Origin: Ignavibacteria bacterium | GTDB lineage: Bacteria; Bacteroidota; Ignavibacteria; Kapaibacteriales; UBA961 | Direction: 5' to 3' | DNA length: 64,000 nt | Assembly: GCA_016720145.1 (NCBI GenBank) | Contig: JADJXV010000016.1 | Coordinates: 46,541 to 110,540, forward strand | Part shown: piece by piece, positions 54,499 to 63,393 of the stretch | How the letters are laid out: each line of letters begins with the position of its first letter | How positions within the stretch are numbered: the stretch's first letter is position 1 | Position numbers and translations under genes: made by a program | Notes under the pieces: generated by a model | The model's database searches: none | The model's input: only the letters and a program-made list of their open reading frames with translations | Told to the model about the DNA's origin: nothing

Positions 54499-57030
54499 TT
54501 ACTCAGTCGGTTCGATAAGTCCTAAATCTACATCAGGAATTGTCTCGATCGTTGCTGCGGTAATTGTCTCGCCGTCGATGAGTGTTTCATCTTCTTCCGG
54601 CACATCTTCCTCGTGAGGAACAGTTGTGATATCGGCTATCAAATCGCCTTCGTCAAGGCGCACTAAGCGAACCCCTTGTGTATTGCGACCGATAATACGA
54701 ATATCCTTCACATGCTGACGAATAAGAACGCCACCGGTGGACATTACGACTAAGTCCTCGGTGTCCTGCACTTCCATAATTGCTACCACTTCGCCGGTCT
54801 TCTCGGTAACATTCATAGAAATTACACCTTTAGCGCCACGTTTTGTTAGGCGGAAGTCCTCGTAATTGGTACGCTTTCCGTAGCCGTTTTTACCAACGAC
54901 AATTACTTGTGCATCACTTCTCTTGATCGCAACCATTGAGATTATTTTCTCATCATCATCGATTCGCATACCGATCACACCGGTTGCGCCACGGCCCATT
55001 GCACGAACGTCACCTTCGCGGAAGCGGCAGGCAAGACCTACATTTGAACCGAGAATAATATCAAAACTTCCATCCGTTACGCGAGCAGAAATCAAACGAT
55101 CACCTTCATCGAGACCGAGAGCGATTTTACCATTGGCGCGTACACTTTCGAATTCTGAAAGAGATGTTTTCTTCACGGTGCCTTTTTCGGTTGCCATGAA
55201 GATGAAGTTATTATCGGGGAAGTCAGATACTGCTAATGTCACTGTTACACGTTCATCATTTGATTTTTCAATCACATTTGCCAGTGAGCGACCTTTGGCA
55301 TTACGGCTACCTTCAGGAATATCATAGACTTTCACGCGGAACACACGACCTCTGTCGGTAAAAAAGAGGAGGAAGTTGTGCGTCGCGGCGAGGAAGACTT
55401 GTTCTACATAATCATCATCATACGTCCCGGCACCGCTTGCGCCTCTGCCGCCGCGATTCTGACGGCGATAGTTGGTGACAGTCGTACGCTTGATGAACCC
55501 TTTACGCGAAATAGTGACGATCACATCTTCGTTGGCGATCATGTCTTCGAGAGTGAAGTCACGAGCGTCATAGACGATTTCAGTAAGTCGTTTATCACCG
55601 TATTTTTTCTTGAGTTCGGCAAGCTCTTCGCTGATGATTTGTAATTGAAGTTCTTTGCTGGCAAGAATCGCTTTCAAGCGTTCAATCGTACGGATAATAT
55701 CACGATATTCATTCATGATTTTATCGCGTTCGAGACCGGTCAAGCGTTGGAGACGCATCTCGAGAATTGCTTTTGCTTGTATTTCAGAAAGTCCGAAACG
55801 CTCTTGCAATCGAATCGATGCTGTAGGAGTATCAGGTGAAGCTTTTATCGTTTGAATTACTTCATCGATATTATCGAGTGCAATGATAAATCCTTCGAGA
55901 ATATGAGCACGTTTTTCGGCGGCATCGAGTTCGAAGCGGGTACGCCTGACCACCACTTCATTACGATGCTTGACAAATTCCTCCATCATTTCTTTGAGGT
56001 TCAGCACACGCGGACGTCCATCAACGAGAGCAAGCATGATGATACCGAAGGTCACTTGCAACTGCGTGTGTTTGAATAAGTTATTGAGCACTACCATAGG
56101 AGTGGCATCTCGCTTTAATTCAATCACAATCCGCATACCGTCACGATCAGACTCATCGCGGATATCAGAAATATCTTCAATCACTTTATGGCGAACGTGT
56201 TCGGCAATTTTCTCAATTAAATTCGCTTTATTGACTTGATAGGGGAGTTCGGTAATGACAATCGTTTCTTTCGTACGCGTTGCCTCGACGGTCGCTTTAC
56301 CACGAAGTAAAATTTTGCCTCTACCGGTCATGAATGCTTCTTTCACACCTTCGTAACCGTATATAATACCGCCGGTTGGGAAGTCAGGTGCAGAGACATG
56401 AGCCATGAGCTCAGGTATAGTAATATTCGCGTTCTCGATGAGCGCTTGTATACCATTGACAATTTCGGTGAGATTGTGCGGTGGGATATTGGTCGCCATA
56501 CCGACTGCGATACCACCTGCGCCATTAACTAGCAAGGCAGGAAGCACATTCGGGAGGACGGTTGGTTCTTCGAGGGAGTCATCGAAATTACCACGGAAAT
56601 TGACGGTGTTTTTCTCAATATCGCGGAGCATTTCCATCGCGATGTGCGACATCCGCGTTTCGGTGTATCGCATAGCCGCCGGAGGGTCACCATCGACCGA
56701 ACCGTAATTACCTTGTCCATCGACAAGCGGATAGCGCAGCGACCACGGCTGCGCGAGGCGTACCATCGCATCATAGACCGAGCTGTCACCGTGAGGGTGA
56801 TACTTACCGAGCACTTCCCCCACCAAACGTGCAGATTTCTTATACGCACGATTCGGAAGAAGACCCAGGCCATACATTGCATAGAGGATTCGCCGGTGAA
56901 CAGGTTTCAGACCGTCGCGCACATCAGGCAGCGCTCGGGAAACAATCACCGACATGGAATAATCGAGGTAGGAATTGCGCATTTCATCTTCCATCAAGAC
57001 AGGAAGAATGCGCTCAGACGTTAGGGACAT
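54499..57030 (-). CDS. gyrA: DNA gyrase subunit A
   Basis: 843 residues from the ATG at 57030 ('MSLTSERILPVLMEDEMRNS'); the longer frame to 57297 adds 89 residues without homology. Catalytic Y122 lies in 'PAAMRYTETRM', and numbering matches E. coli. The quinolone region reads 'HPHGDSSVYDAMVRLAQ' with Ser83 and Asp87, that is, without the usual resistance changes. The C-terminal wrap domain has the GyrA box 'QNRGGRGASG', which marks gyrase rather than topoisomerase IV, and six blade repeats. The last 40 residues are acidic ('HEEDVPEEDETLIDGE'). Works with GyrB, not in the window, to introduce negative supercoils. Confidence 0.96.
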   Translation of the reverse strand: MSLTSERILPVLMEDEMRNSYLDYSMSVIVSRALPDVRDGLKPVHRRILYAMYGLGLLPNRAYKKSARLVGEVLGKYHPHGDSSVYDAMVRLAQPWSLRYPLVDGQGNYGSVDGDPPAAMRYTETRMSHIAMEMLRDIEKNTVNFRGNFDDSLEEPTVLPNVLPALLVNGAGGIAVGMATNIPPHNLTEIVNGIQALIENANITIPELMAHVSAPDFPTGGIIYGYEGVKEAFMTGRGKILLRGKATVEATRTKETIVITELPYQVNKANLIEKIAEHVRHKVIEDISDIRDESDRDGMRIVIELKRDATPMVVLNNLFKHTQLQVTFGIIMLALVDGRPRVLNLKEMMEEFVKHRNEVVVRRTRFELDAAEKRAHILEGFIIALDNIDEVIQTIKASPDTPTASIRLQERFGLSEIQAKAILEMRLQRLTGLERDKIMNEYRDIIRTIERLKAILASKELQLQIISEELAELKKKYGDKRLTEIVYDARDFTLEDMIANEDVIVTISRKGFIKRTTVTNYRRQNRGGRGASGAGTYDDDYVEQVFLAATHNFLLFFTDRGRVFRVKVYDIPEGSRNAKGRSLANVIEKSNDERVTVTLAVSDFPDNNFIFMATEKGTVKKTSLSEFESVRANGKIALGLDEGDRLISARVTDGSFDIILGSNVGLACRFREGDVRAMGRGATGVIGMRIDDDEKIISMVAIKRSDAQVIVVGKNGYGKRTNYEDFRLTKRGAKGVISMNVTEKTGEVVAIMEVQDTEDLVVMSTGGVLIRQHVKDIRIIGRNTQGVRLVRLDEGDLIADITTVPHEEDVPEEDETLIDGETITAATIETIPDVDLGLIEPTE

Positions 57031-57326
57031 AACACTCGCGTTAATAGTGGTAGAAATGAACTGTTTTTGAATGTTTTCAGGCTGCAAAAATACGGAAAAA
57101 TCGTGTAATTTCGGCACGATTTCTTCACCTCTTTCCGAGAGTATCGCTTCGGAGCGATGCCCTCGGTTTTGGGTAGGATTAAAGTACCATAGTGCCGTTT
57201 TCGAAGTTGCGACGCCCTCGGTTTCCAAGCCAATTTTGAACAGCTCGCGAAAAAGCGAAGGGCTCTGGAAACACACCAAAAATAAGTGCAATTTCATTCC
57301 GATGAAATTAACCTCTTCCTGACTAG
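57031..57326. other. gyrA leader, no gene
   Basis: 296 bases upstream of the gyrA ATG. The reading frame of gyrA stays open through it to 57297, but nothing in it looks like gyrase. It may hold the gyrA promoter. Confidence 0.4.
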
Positions 57327-57347
57327 CCCCCAGCTTCAGATGGTGGG
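57327..57347. repeat. REP-like hairpin, second copy of the CAGCTTCAG type
   Basis: CCCCCAGCTTCAGATGGTGG, imperfect arms around TTCA; compare 48652-48669. Confidence 0.5.
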
Positions 57348-57357
57348 AAAAGATGCT

Positions 57358-58455
57358 GTCTGAACTAGGATTCGTAGGATTATAAGATTATAGGATTCTA
57401 TTCTGCTCTATTTCCGCCTTCATCCTCTTTAATTCTTTAATCCTTTAATTCATTACTTCTATACATCATAGTTCCTACAATTTCCTTTACTGTCTGAACT
57501 AGGATTCGTAGGATTATAAGATTATAGGATTCTATTCTGCTCTATTTCCGCCCTCATCCTCTTTAATTCTTTAATTCTTTAATTCTTTAATTCTTTAATC
57601 CTATACATCTTAGTTCCGACAATTTCCTTTACTGTCTGAACTAGGATTCGTAGGATTATAAGATTATATGATTCTATTCTGCTCTATTTCCGCCCTCATC
57701 CTCTTTATTTTTTAATTTTACTCCTATACACCATTAGTTCCTCAATTTCTCTTTAATGTCTGAACTAGGATTCGTAGGGTTATAAGATATAGGATTCTAT
57801 CCTTTATTTCCGCCCTCCCCTTTAATTCTTTAATTCTTTAATCCTTACATCCTTAAATCCTATACATCTTAGTTCCGACAATTTCCCTTACTGTCTGAAC
57901 TAGGATTCGTAGGATTATAAGATTATAGGATTCTATTCTGCTCTATTTCCGCCCTCATCCTCTTTAATTCTTTAATTCTTTAATTCTTTAATTCTTTAAT
58001 TCTTTAATTCTTTAATCCTTTAATCCTTTAATTCTTTAATCCTTACATCATTTAATCCTTACATCATTTAATCCTTTAATCTTATTTCCGACAATTTCGC
58101 TTACTGTCTGAACTAGGATTCGTAGGATTATAAGAGAGATTCTATTCTGCTCCCTCATCCTCTTTAATTCTTTAATTCTTTAATTCTTTAATTCTTTAAT
58201 TCTTTAATCCTATACATCTTAGTTCCGACAATTTCCTTACTGTCTGAACTAGGATTCGTAGGATTATAAGATTATAGGATTCTATTCTGCTCTATTTCCG
58301 CCCTCATCCTCTTTAATTCTTTAATCCTTACATCCTTTAATCCTTTAATCTTAGTTCCGACAATTTCGCTTACTGTCTGAACTAGGATTCTATGACTTCC
58401 CTCTCCCCCCCCCTCTGGGCCTTTTCCTTTAATCCTATAAATCCTAGTTCAGACA
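57358..58455. repeat. Tandem array, 8 units of about 125-215 bp
   Basis: The motif TGTCTGAACTAGGATTCGTA starts near 57357, 57491, 57633, 57758, 57892, 58104, 58242 and 58374, each followed by GGATTATAAGATTATAGGAT, CTCTATTTCCGCCCTCATCC, then TTTAATTC repeats of variable number, and a tail TTAGTTCCGACAATTTCC. The last unit is truncated after 58390. Spacing varies mainly by the number of TTTAATTC pentadecamer-like steps. It separates gyrA and lon together with the next arrays. No reading frame or promoter seen. Confidence 0.85.
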
Positions 58456-58628
58456 AATGTACCGCGAAACCTCCAATCCTCACATCCTACCAACCTAATT
58501 CAGACAATTTCCCACCCAAACACCTATACACCTACCGATGAAACGTGTGCTCGTAGGTATTCATCTGCAGGTGTTTGTTTGGTTGGGAATTGAATGTAGG
58601 GTTGGCGCATGACTTGATGATTTTCTAA
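58456..58628. other. Spacer between repeat arrays
   Basis: Contains an imperfect palindrome 'CACCTACCGATGAAACGTGTG' region (around 58530) and otherwise no feature. Confidence 0.3.
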
Positions 58629-58810
58629 CAAACAGGTCGCCCAGATGGGGTTAATTAGAATCTTGGGGGATACTTTCTTGCTACAAACAGGACGCCCCGA
58701 TGGGGTTAATTAGAATCTTGGGGGATACCTTCTTGCTACAAACAGGTCGCCCAGATGGGGCTACATTTTCTTGCTTAGCCCCATCGGGGCAACCTGTTAG
58801 TAGCAAGAAT
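58629..58810. repeat. Tandem GC-hairpin repeat, three units plus an inverted end
   Basis: AACAGGTCGCCCAGATGGGG recurs at 58631, 58685 (variant with GGACGCCCCG) and 58741, spaced 54-56 bases, with TTAATTAGAATCTTGGGGGA and TTCTTGCTACAAA between. After the third copy the sequence turns back on itself: AGCCCCATCGGGGCAACCTG followed by TTAGTAGCAAGAA, forming a large stem-loop with the preceding copy. Confidence 0.8.
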
Positions 58811-58843
58811 AGACATAAAATTTTTACGTTATACATTCTTCGG

Positions 58844-58911
58844 ACGCTTGGACGGCAACGGGTGACCGCAAGCGACGGCTTGGAGTAAGCAGAAGGGGAA
58901 CCCAATTATTT
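58844..58911 (+). repeat. Dispersed conserved element, copy 2 (upstream of lon)
   Basis: Begins ACGCTTGGACGGCAACGGGT, then GACCG, GACGGCTTGGA and ends AAGGGGAACCC. Copy 1 is at 11411-11473, upstream of the peroxiredoxin gene. 134 bases before the lon ATG. Confidence 0.6.
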
Positions 58912-59044
58912 ATAACGGATATTCTAATTGTCAATTCATCAGGTTGAGCTAATCTCCGAGTCCTCCAAATTATTCTCCGTTTTTTACGTCAACGCGCGTC
59001 GATTGAAGACAAACTAATTTATTGAACGCTATTAAAAGGTAAAC

Positions 59045-61546
59045 ATGCCCACTCCAGAAGACGTACTCACTTCACTCCTCGAAGACAAGAAAAAACCCTC
59101 TATCCCGAAAAAAATCACAGTGTTGCCACTGCGCGACGTTGTGCTCTTCCCGAATATGATATTTCCCGTGCTAATAGGACGTTCGTCATCGCTCAAGGCG
59201 GTGTCGGAGGCGATGGAACGTGATAAGTTTATATTCGTTGCCGCGCAAAAAGACCCATCCGTTGAAGAACCGACACACGCTGATATTTACAAACATGGCA
59301 CCGTCGCCAAGATCTTACAGGTGCTTCGTTTGCCGAATAATCTGTTGAAAGTGCTTGTCGAAGGTGTGTTTCAAGGGAAAATCACATCCGTTGTTAAGAA
59401 TACAGACTTCCTTGAAGCGAAAGTCGATATTATTCATCCGAAATATGATGAAAAAGATGTGGAATTACAGGCAATGGTGCGCCGCACATCCGAACGCTTC
59501 GCCGATTATGTGAAGACAAATCGTAATCTCGCGCCGGAAATCGTGGCTGCGTATGATAATCTCGATGATTTCTCCCGCAAACTTTACTATGCAGCCGCAA
59601 ATGTGGATCAGAAAGTGGATTTGAAACAGCGAATTCTCGAAAAAACGACGATGAAGGAACAGTTTTACGAACTCATCTCGATCATGAGCGCGGAAATCGA
59701 AGTGCTCAAGCTCGAGGAAGAACTCGACGAGAAGATAAACGACACGATGCAAAAAACGCAGAAGAAGTACTTTATTCAGGAGCAAATTCGTACTCTCCAA
59801 AAAGAACTCGATGATGACGATGAGTCCAACCCCGAAATTTCCACCCTCCGCGAGGCAATCGACAAAGCTCAAATGCCCGAAGAAGCGCTCGCAAAAGCCA
59901 ATGAAGAACTCGAAAAACTCAAGAAAACACCGTCGATGTCACCCGAATTCAGCGTGATTCGTTCGTATATCGAGACACTTGCAAGCTTACCATGGACGAC
60001 CAAAACAACCGACAATCTTCGCATCGACCACGTTCGCTCGATCCTCGATGCAGATCATTACGACCTCGAAAAACCCAAAGAACGTATCCTCGAATATATA
60101 TCAGTTCTCAATATAGTAGGTTCGCTTCGCGGACAAATCCTTTGTTTTGTAGGACCTCCGGGCGTTGGTAAGACTTCCCTCGGTAAGTCGATTGCCCGAG
60201 CATTAGACCGAAAATTCGTCCGTATCGCTCTCGGCGGAGTGCGTGACGAAGCTGAAATTCGCGGTCACCGCAAGACGTATATTGGATCGATGCCCGGTAA
60301 AATCATCGCATCCATGAAAAAAGCAGGCACAATTAACCCGGTGATATTGCTCGATGAAGTCGATAAAATGGCGATGGATTTCCGTGGAGACCCGTCGAGC
60401 GCATTTTTGGAAGTATTAGACCCCGAACAAAATTCTACCTTCAACGACCACTATCTCGAAGTCGATTATGACCTCTCAAAAGTACTTTTTATAACAACTG
60501 CCAATGTGAAGTATGACATTCCGGCTCCGTTGCTTGATCGTATGGAAGTGATTGAAATTTCAAGCTATCTCGATCACGACAAGCTTGAAATTGTCAAGCG
60601 CCATTTGATTCCTAAACTTTTATCGGAATTCGGACTTCAAGATGTGAGTATTACCTTTACGGATGAAGCAATTATGAAAGTTATTCGCGAATATACCCGT
60701 GAAGCAGGCGTACGAAATGTAGAGCGGGAGATTAGTTCACTTTTACGTAAAGTAGCTAAAGAACTTGTGCTGGAATTCGAAGCAAAGCAAAGCGCGAAAG
60801 CCGCGAAAAAGAACGTGAAAGAGGGCGAGTTGGGGCAAATAGCAAAATTTAAAATACCAAAAAACAAGAAGTACATCATCGACGAAGCTCTTGTAGAGAA
60901 ATTCCTCAAAGTACCGCGATTCCGCGCTCAGGCGAATGAGTTATCCGACAAAATTGGCGTAGCGACAGGACTCGCATGGACAAGCATGGGCGGCGATACG
61001 CTTCCGGTCGAAGTGACGATCATGCCCGGCACCGAAAAGCTCACCCTCACCGGAAAGCTTGGTGATGTGATGAAAGAATCTGCCACGGCTGCGCTCTCGT
61101 ACGTACGTTCGAACTGGTATGCACTCGGAGTGCCCGAGGAATTTGCAAAGAACAAAGAGATTCATATCCACGCGCCGGAAGGTGCGATACCGAAAGATGG
61201 TCCGTCAGCTGGTATTACGATGTCCCTTGCGCTAATATCAGCAGCTACATTGCAGCCACTACGCGGTGACCTTGCAATGACAGGTGAAATTACACTTCGG
61301 GGGAATATTCTCCCAATCGGCGGTCTCAATGAAAAGCTCTTAGCCGCGAAACGTAAAGGATATACGACGGTATTAATCCCGAAAGACAATCAACAGGATA
61401 TCGCGGAAATCAATCCGATTATTACGTCCGGACTCAATATTGTACCGGTTGGACATCTGACAGAAGCGCTGCCGTATGCCTTCCGCACACTGGCTGTGCC
61501 GGTAACAGAACCTCCGAAGAAATCGGGGAAGAAGAAGGAGAATTGA
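59045..61546 (+). CDS. lon: ATP-dependent protease La
   Basis: 833 residues, normal bacterial LonA length: substrate-binding N-domain ('ITVLPLRDVVLFPNMIFPVL'), a coiled-coil linker, AAA+ module with Walker A 'GPPGVGKTSLG' (about 369-376) and Walker B 'VILLDEVDKM', then the protease domain with catalytic Ser in 'KDGPSAGITM' (near 720) and catalytic Lys in 'GGLNEKLLAAKRKG' (near 764). Degrades damaged and regulatory proteins in the cytoplasm. AAAAGGTAAAC precedes the ATG, a weak ribosome site. A conserved dispersed element lies 134 bases upstream. Strong terminator follows. Confidence 0.97.
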   Translation: MPTPEDVLTSLLEDKKKPSIPKKITVLPLRDVVLFPNMIFPVLIGRSSSLKAVSEAMERDKFIFVAAQKDPSVEEPTHADIYKHGTVAKILQVLRLPNNLLKVLVEGVFQGKITSVVKNTDFLEAKVDIIHPKYDEKDVELQAMVRRTSERFADYVKTNRNLAPEIVAAYDNLDDFSRKLYYAAANVDQKVDLKQRILEKTTMKEQFYELISIMSAEIEVLKLEEELDEKINDTMQKTQKKYFIQEQIRTLQKELDDDDESNPEISTLREAIDKAQMPEEALAKANEELEKLKKTPSMSPEFSVIRSYIETLASLPWTTKTTDNLRIDHVRSILDADHYDLEKPKERILEYISVLNIVGSLRGQILCFVGPPGVGKTSLGKSIARALDRKFVRIALGGVRDEAEIRGHRKTYIGSMPGKIIASMKKAGTINPVILLDEVDKMAMDFRGDPSSAFLEVLDPEQNSTFNDHYLEVDYDLSKVLFITTANVKYDIPAPLLDRMEVIEISSYLDHDKLEIVKRHLIPKLLSEFGLQDVSITFTDEAIMKVIREYTREAGVRNVEREISSLLRKVAKELVLEFEAKQSAKAAKKNVKEGELGQIAKFKIPKNKKYIIDEALVEKFLKVPRFRAQANELSDKIGVATGLAWTSMGGDTLPVEVTIMPGTEKLTLTGKLGDVMKESATAALSYVRSNWYALGVPEEFAKNKEIHIHAPEGAIPKDGPSAGITMSLALISAATLQPLRGDLAMTGEITLRGNILPIGGLNEKLLAAKRKGYTTVLIPKDNQQDIAEINPIITSGLNIVPVGHLTEALPYAFRTLAVPVTEPPKKSGKKKEN

Positions 61547-61551
61547 TATGA

Positions 61552-61582
61552 AAATGCCCACGATGAGTGGGCATTTTTTTTT
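61552..61582 (+). terminator. Terminator of lon
   Basis: AAATGCCCAC, GATG loop, AGTGGGCATTT: 9-bp stem, followed by T9. Confidence 0.9.
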
Positions 61583-61856
61583 TGTGGGCTTAGAGAATAT
61601 TCTTCATCGAAACTGACGTCAACAATAGAACAATCAGACAAGCGAACTAGTGATGTGACATGCCCTGAATTTCAGATTTGGAATTCTCGTTTCTATCGGG
61701 GAATTTACAGAGAGGAGATAATGGTGTGGTTTCGTAAGAGAAATATCTATATAATTACTCTATAAGAAAAGAATTATCGTATTTTTGTACATGGTGTCAT
61801 TGTCTATCATCTAGCCGATAAATTACTTACATTACCATCTGAAAATTTAGGAAATC
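61583..61856. promoter_or_regulatory. Gap with possible promoter of the 71-residue gene
   Basis: 274 bases without a gene. TATTTTTG at 61780-61787 resembles TAnnTTTG, 70 bases before the ATG at 61857. No clear -33 element. Confidence 0.3.
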
Positions 61857-62072
61857 ATGGAAACTGTACTTCTGCAAATTAACAACGCAAAAGCATATAA
61901 GCTTTTGGAGGATCTTGAAGACTTGGATATTATTACCGTGCTGCAAAAGAGCAGTCAGTCATCGCAAAAACTATCGGAAAAATATGCAGGGAAATTACCG
62001 TCGGATATCGCTGAAGCACTCCAACAATTTGTAACACAAGGACGAAAAGAATGGAACGACCGCAGTATTTAA
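61857..62072 (+). CDS. Small protein, antitoxin-like, unknown
   Basis: 71 residues: 'METVLLQINNAKAYKLLEDL' begins like the many short Bacteroidota proteins annotated as possible antitoxins or DUF2281-like, with a 'LEDLEDLDIITVL' helix and a basic, flexible C-terminus ('KLSEKYAGKLPSDIAEALQQ'). I see no toxin gene next to it; the next gene lies on the opposite strand. The ATG is inside a short leader with AGGAAATC upstream. Function unknown. Confidence 0.55.
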   Translation: METVLLQINNAKAYKLLEDLEDLDIITVLQKSSQSSQKLSEKYAGKLPSDIAEALQQFVTQGRKEWNDRSI

Positions 62073-62107
62073 TTGATACAATCACTCCATCCGCTCCACA
62101 AACCGCA

Positions 62108-62566
62108 TCAATTCTCCTCCAAATCCAACACCAAATACCTCTCGGGGATTTCGCAGTCAGTTCCGTCAATATATTCTACGAGATATGTCCATGTGCCAAT
62201 AGTTGCATTGTATTTCAACGCTCTGATTTCATTGGTAACTAAAGTCATTCCCACGACAGCACCGTACTCACCGGGGCGATATATTTCAGGTGCATCGTGT
62301 GATATTATAATTGAAACACCTCTGGTGAAAGTATTATCTCTTAAAATGTATTTCTCTGGAACAGTTGCTAACGTATTATCAGTTAACCGAATCGTATATA
62401 CAAACGTATCAATATCAGCATTGTATGCCCTTGATATTTCTTCGCAGTCGATGTAGTTCGTAGTAGTTATAAATCCAGAACAGCCTGGATGGTATTCAGA
62501 GGGAGCATTGTTATCTATTCTGACTTCAGCGGTTTGCCAATAGAGGCTTTCTCGAGGAGTATTCAT
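62108..62566 (-). CDS. Hypothetical protein with two tandem SH3-like repeats
   Basis: 152 residues, soluble, no signal peptide. Two copies of about 65 residues: 'EVRIDNNAPSEYHPGCSGFI' to 'TVPEKYILRDN', and 'SIIISHDAPEIYRPGEYGAV' to 'CEIPERYLVLD'. The shared pattern is (Y/R)-x-P-G-x-x-G-x-(I/V), then 'A-x-x-x-T-(F/W)-x-Y-x-(V/I)-x-x-x-D-G/N', then '(P)-E-(K/R)-Y-(I/L)-L', which suggests a small beta-barrel of the SH3/KOW kind. Convergent with the 71-residue gene. No known family recognised. Confidence 0.65.
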   Translation of the reverse strand: MNTPRESLYWQTAEVRIDNNAPSEYHPGCSGFITTTNYIDCEEISRAYNADIDTFVYTIRLTDNTLATVPEKYILRDNTFTRGVSIIISHDAPEIYRPGEYGAVVGMTLVTNEIRALKYNATIGTWTYLVEYIDGTDCEIPERYLVLDLEEN

Positions 62567-62862
62567 AAGGTTATGGACTTATTGATGTTGTGACTATGAG
62601 AATTAATCGTTTTTGTTCGAAGATTTAGCTTGACTTGAATGAGATGTTATTGAAATTACCTTACCTTCACAAAACTACACATAAACGATATCTCAATCAA
62701 AACGATAGCATTTCAAGTCAAGGGAATGGAAAGTACTCAATTAGGTAATGACAAATAATTTGCCGGATATGCGGTAAAGTTTGGCGGAAAGCGGAAAAAT
62801 TTCGTAGATTGCACACAATAATTATACCATTTTTCAGAACACAACGAATTTGGGGGAATTCT
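62567..62862. other. Intergenic, spaced inverted repeat
   Basis: 296 bases without a gene. CTTGACTTGAA (62629-62639) and TTCAAGTCAAG (62712-62722) form an 11-bp inverted pair 72 bases apart, a possible operator or cruciform. The DUF3109 promoter would lie downstream of it. Confidence 0.4.
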
Positions 62863-63393
62863 ATGTTTTGATTGATACGGTTTTGGTGGATGAAGCACTT
62901 GCTACCAAACAGTTTAGTTGCGATTTACATAAATGCAAAGGCGCTTGTTGCACCGTCCCCGGTGGCGATGGCGCACCGCTATTAGATGAAGAAGTAGAGC
63001 TCGTTCATGCCGCTGTGAAGGTGGCCACGCCCTACTTATCCAAGCGTTCGCTCGAGGAAATCGCGCGAAAGGGTCCTGTGTCGGGTTCGGCCGGAGACTA
63101 CTCCACGACCTGCATCCAAGGCCGCGATTGCGTCTTCGTCTTTTACGAAAGCGGCGTCGCCAAATGCGCGATTGAAAAAGCATATTTCGCCGGTGAATAC
63201 GACTTCCGCAAGCCGATTTCCTGCCATTTGTTTCCGATTCGATTGGGGAGCTTTGGCGGCGATTACCTGTCCTACCAGCCATTTTCTACTTGTGACCCTG
63301 CTCTTGAAAAAGGCAAACGTGAGAAGACGTATGCTGTCGAGATGCTGCGCGAACCCGCTGAATCCGAATATCAAACCTGTCGAGGTGACGCCT
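62863..63393 (+). CDS. DUF3109 / YkgJ-like Cys-rich protein (start disrupted)
   Basis: About 175 residues from 'IDTVLVDEALATKQFSCDLH' through 'KCKGACCTVPGGDGAPLLDE', with further Cys in 'STTCIQGRDCVFVF', 'AKCAIEKAYFAGEYDF' and 'PISCHLFPIRL'; together at least eight conserved Cys, the hallmark of the zinc- or Fe-S-binding YkgJ/DUF3109 family of unknown function. The natural start is the ATG at 62863, with GGGGGA 4-9 bases upstream, but ATG TTT TGA stops at once; one extra T in the T4 run (T5) gives 'MFLIDTVLVDEAL', which is what the family expects. As written, the frame passes without a stop into rpoN, an artefact of a second frame break. Confidence 0.75.

Noticed and set aside
57031..57297. 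N-terminal extension of GyrA by 89 residues
   Set aside because: The region has no gyrase similarity; the family start matches position 57030 and gives E. coli numbering of Tyr122.
58681..58905. Short frames on both strands at the GC-hairpin repeat
   Set aside because: They result from the tandem repeats and have no known protein character.
58844..58911. The element upstream of lon as a tRNA-like or group II intron piece
   Set aside because: No cloverleaf, no intron ends or reverse transcriptase nearby; left as an unexplained repeat.
61583..61856. tRNA or other RNA gene in the gaps around lon and elsewhere
   Set aside because: No T-loop or acceptor pairing pattern was found in any long gap by eye.
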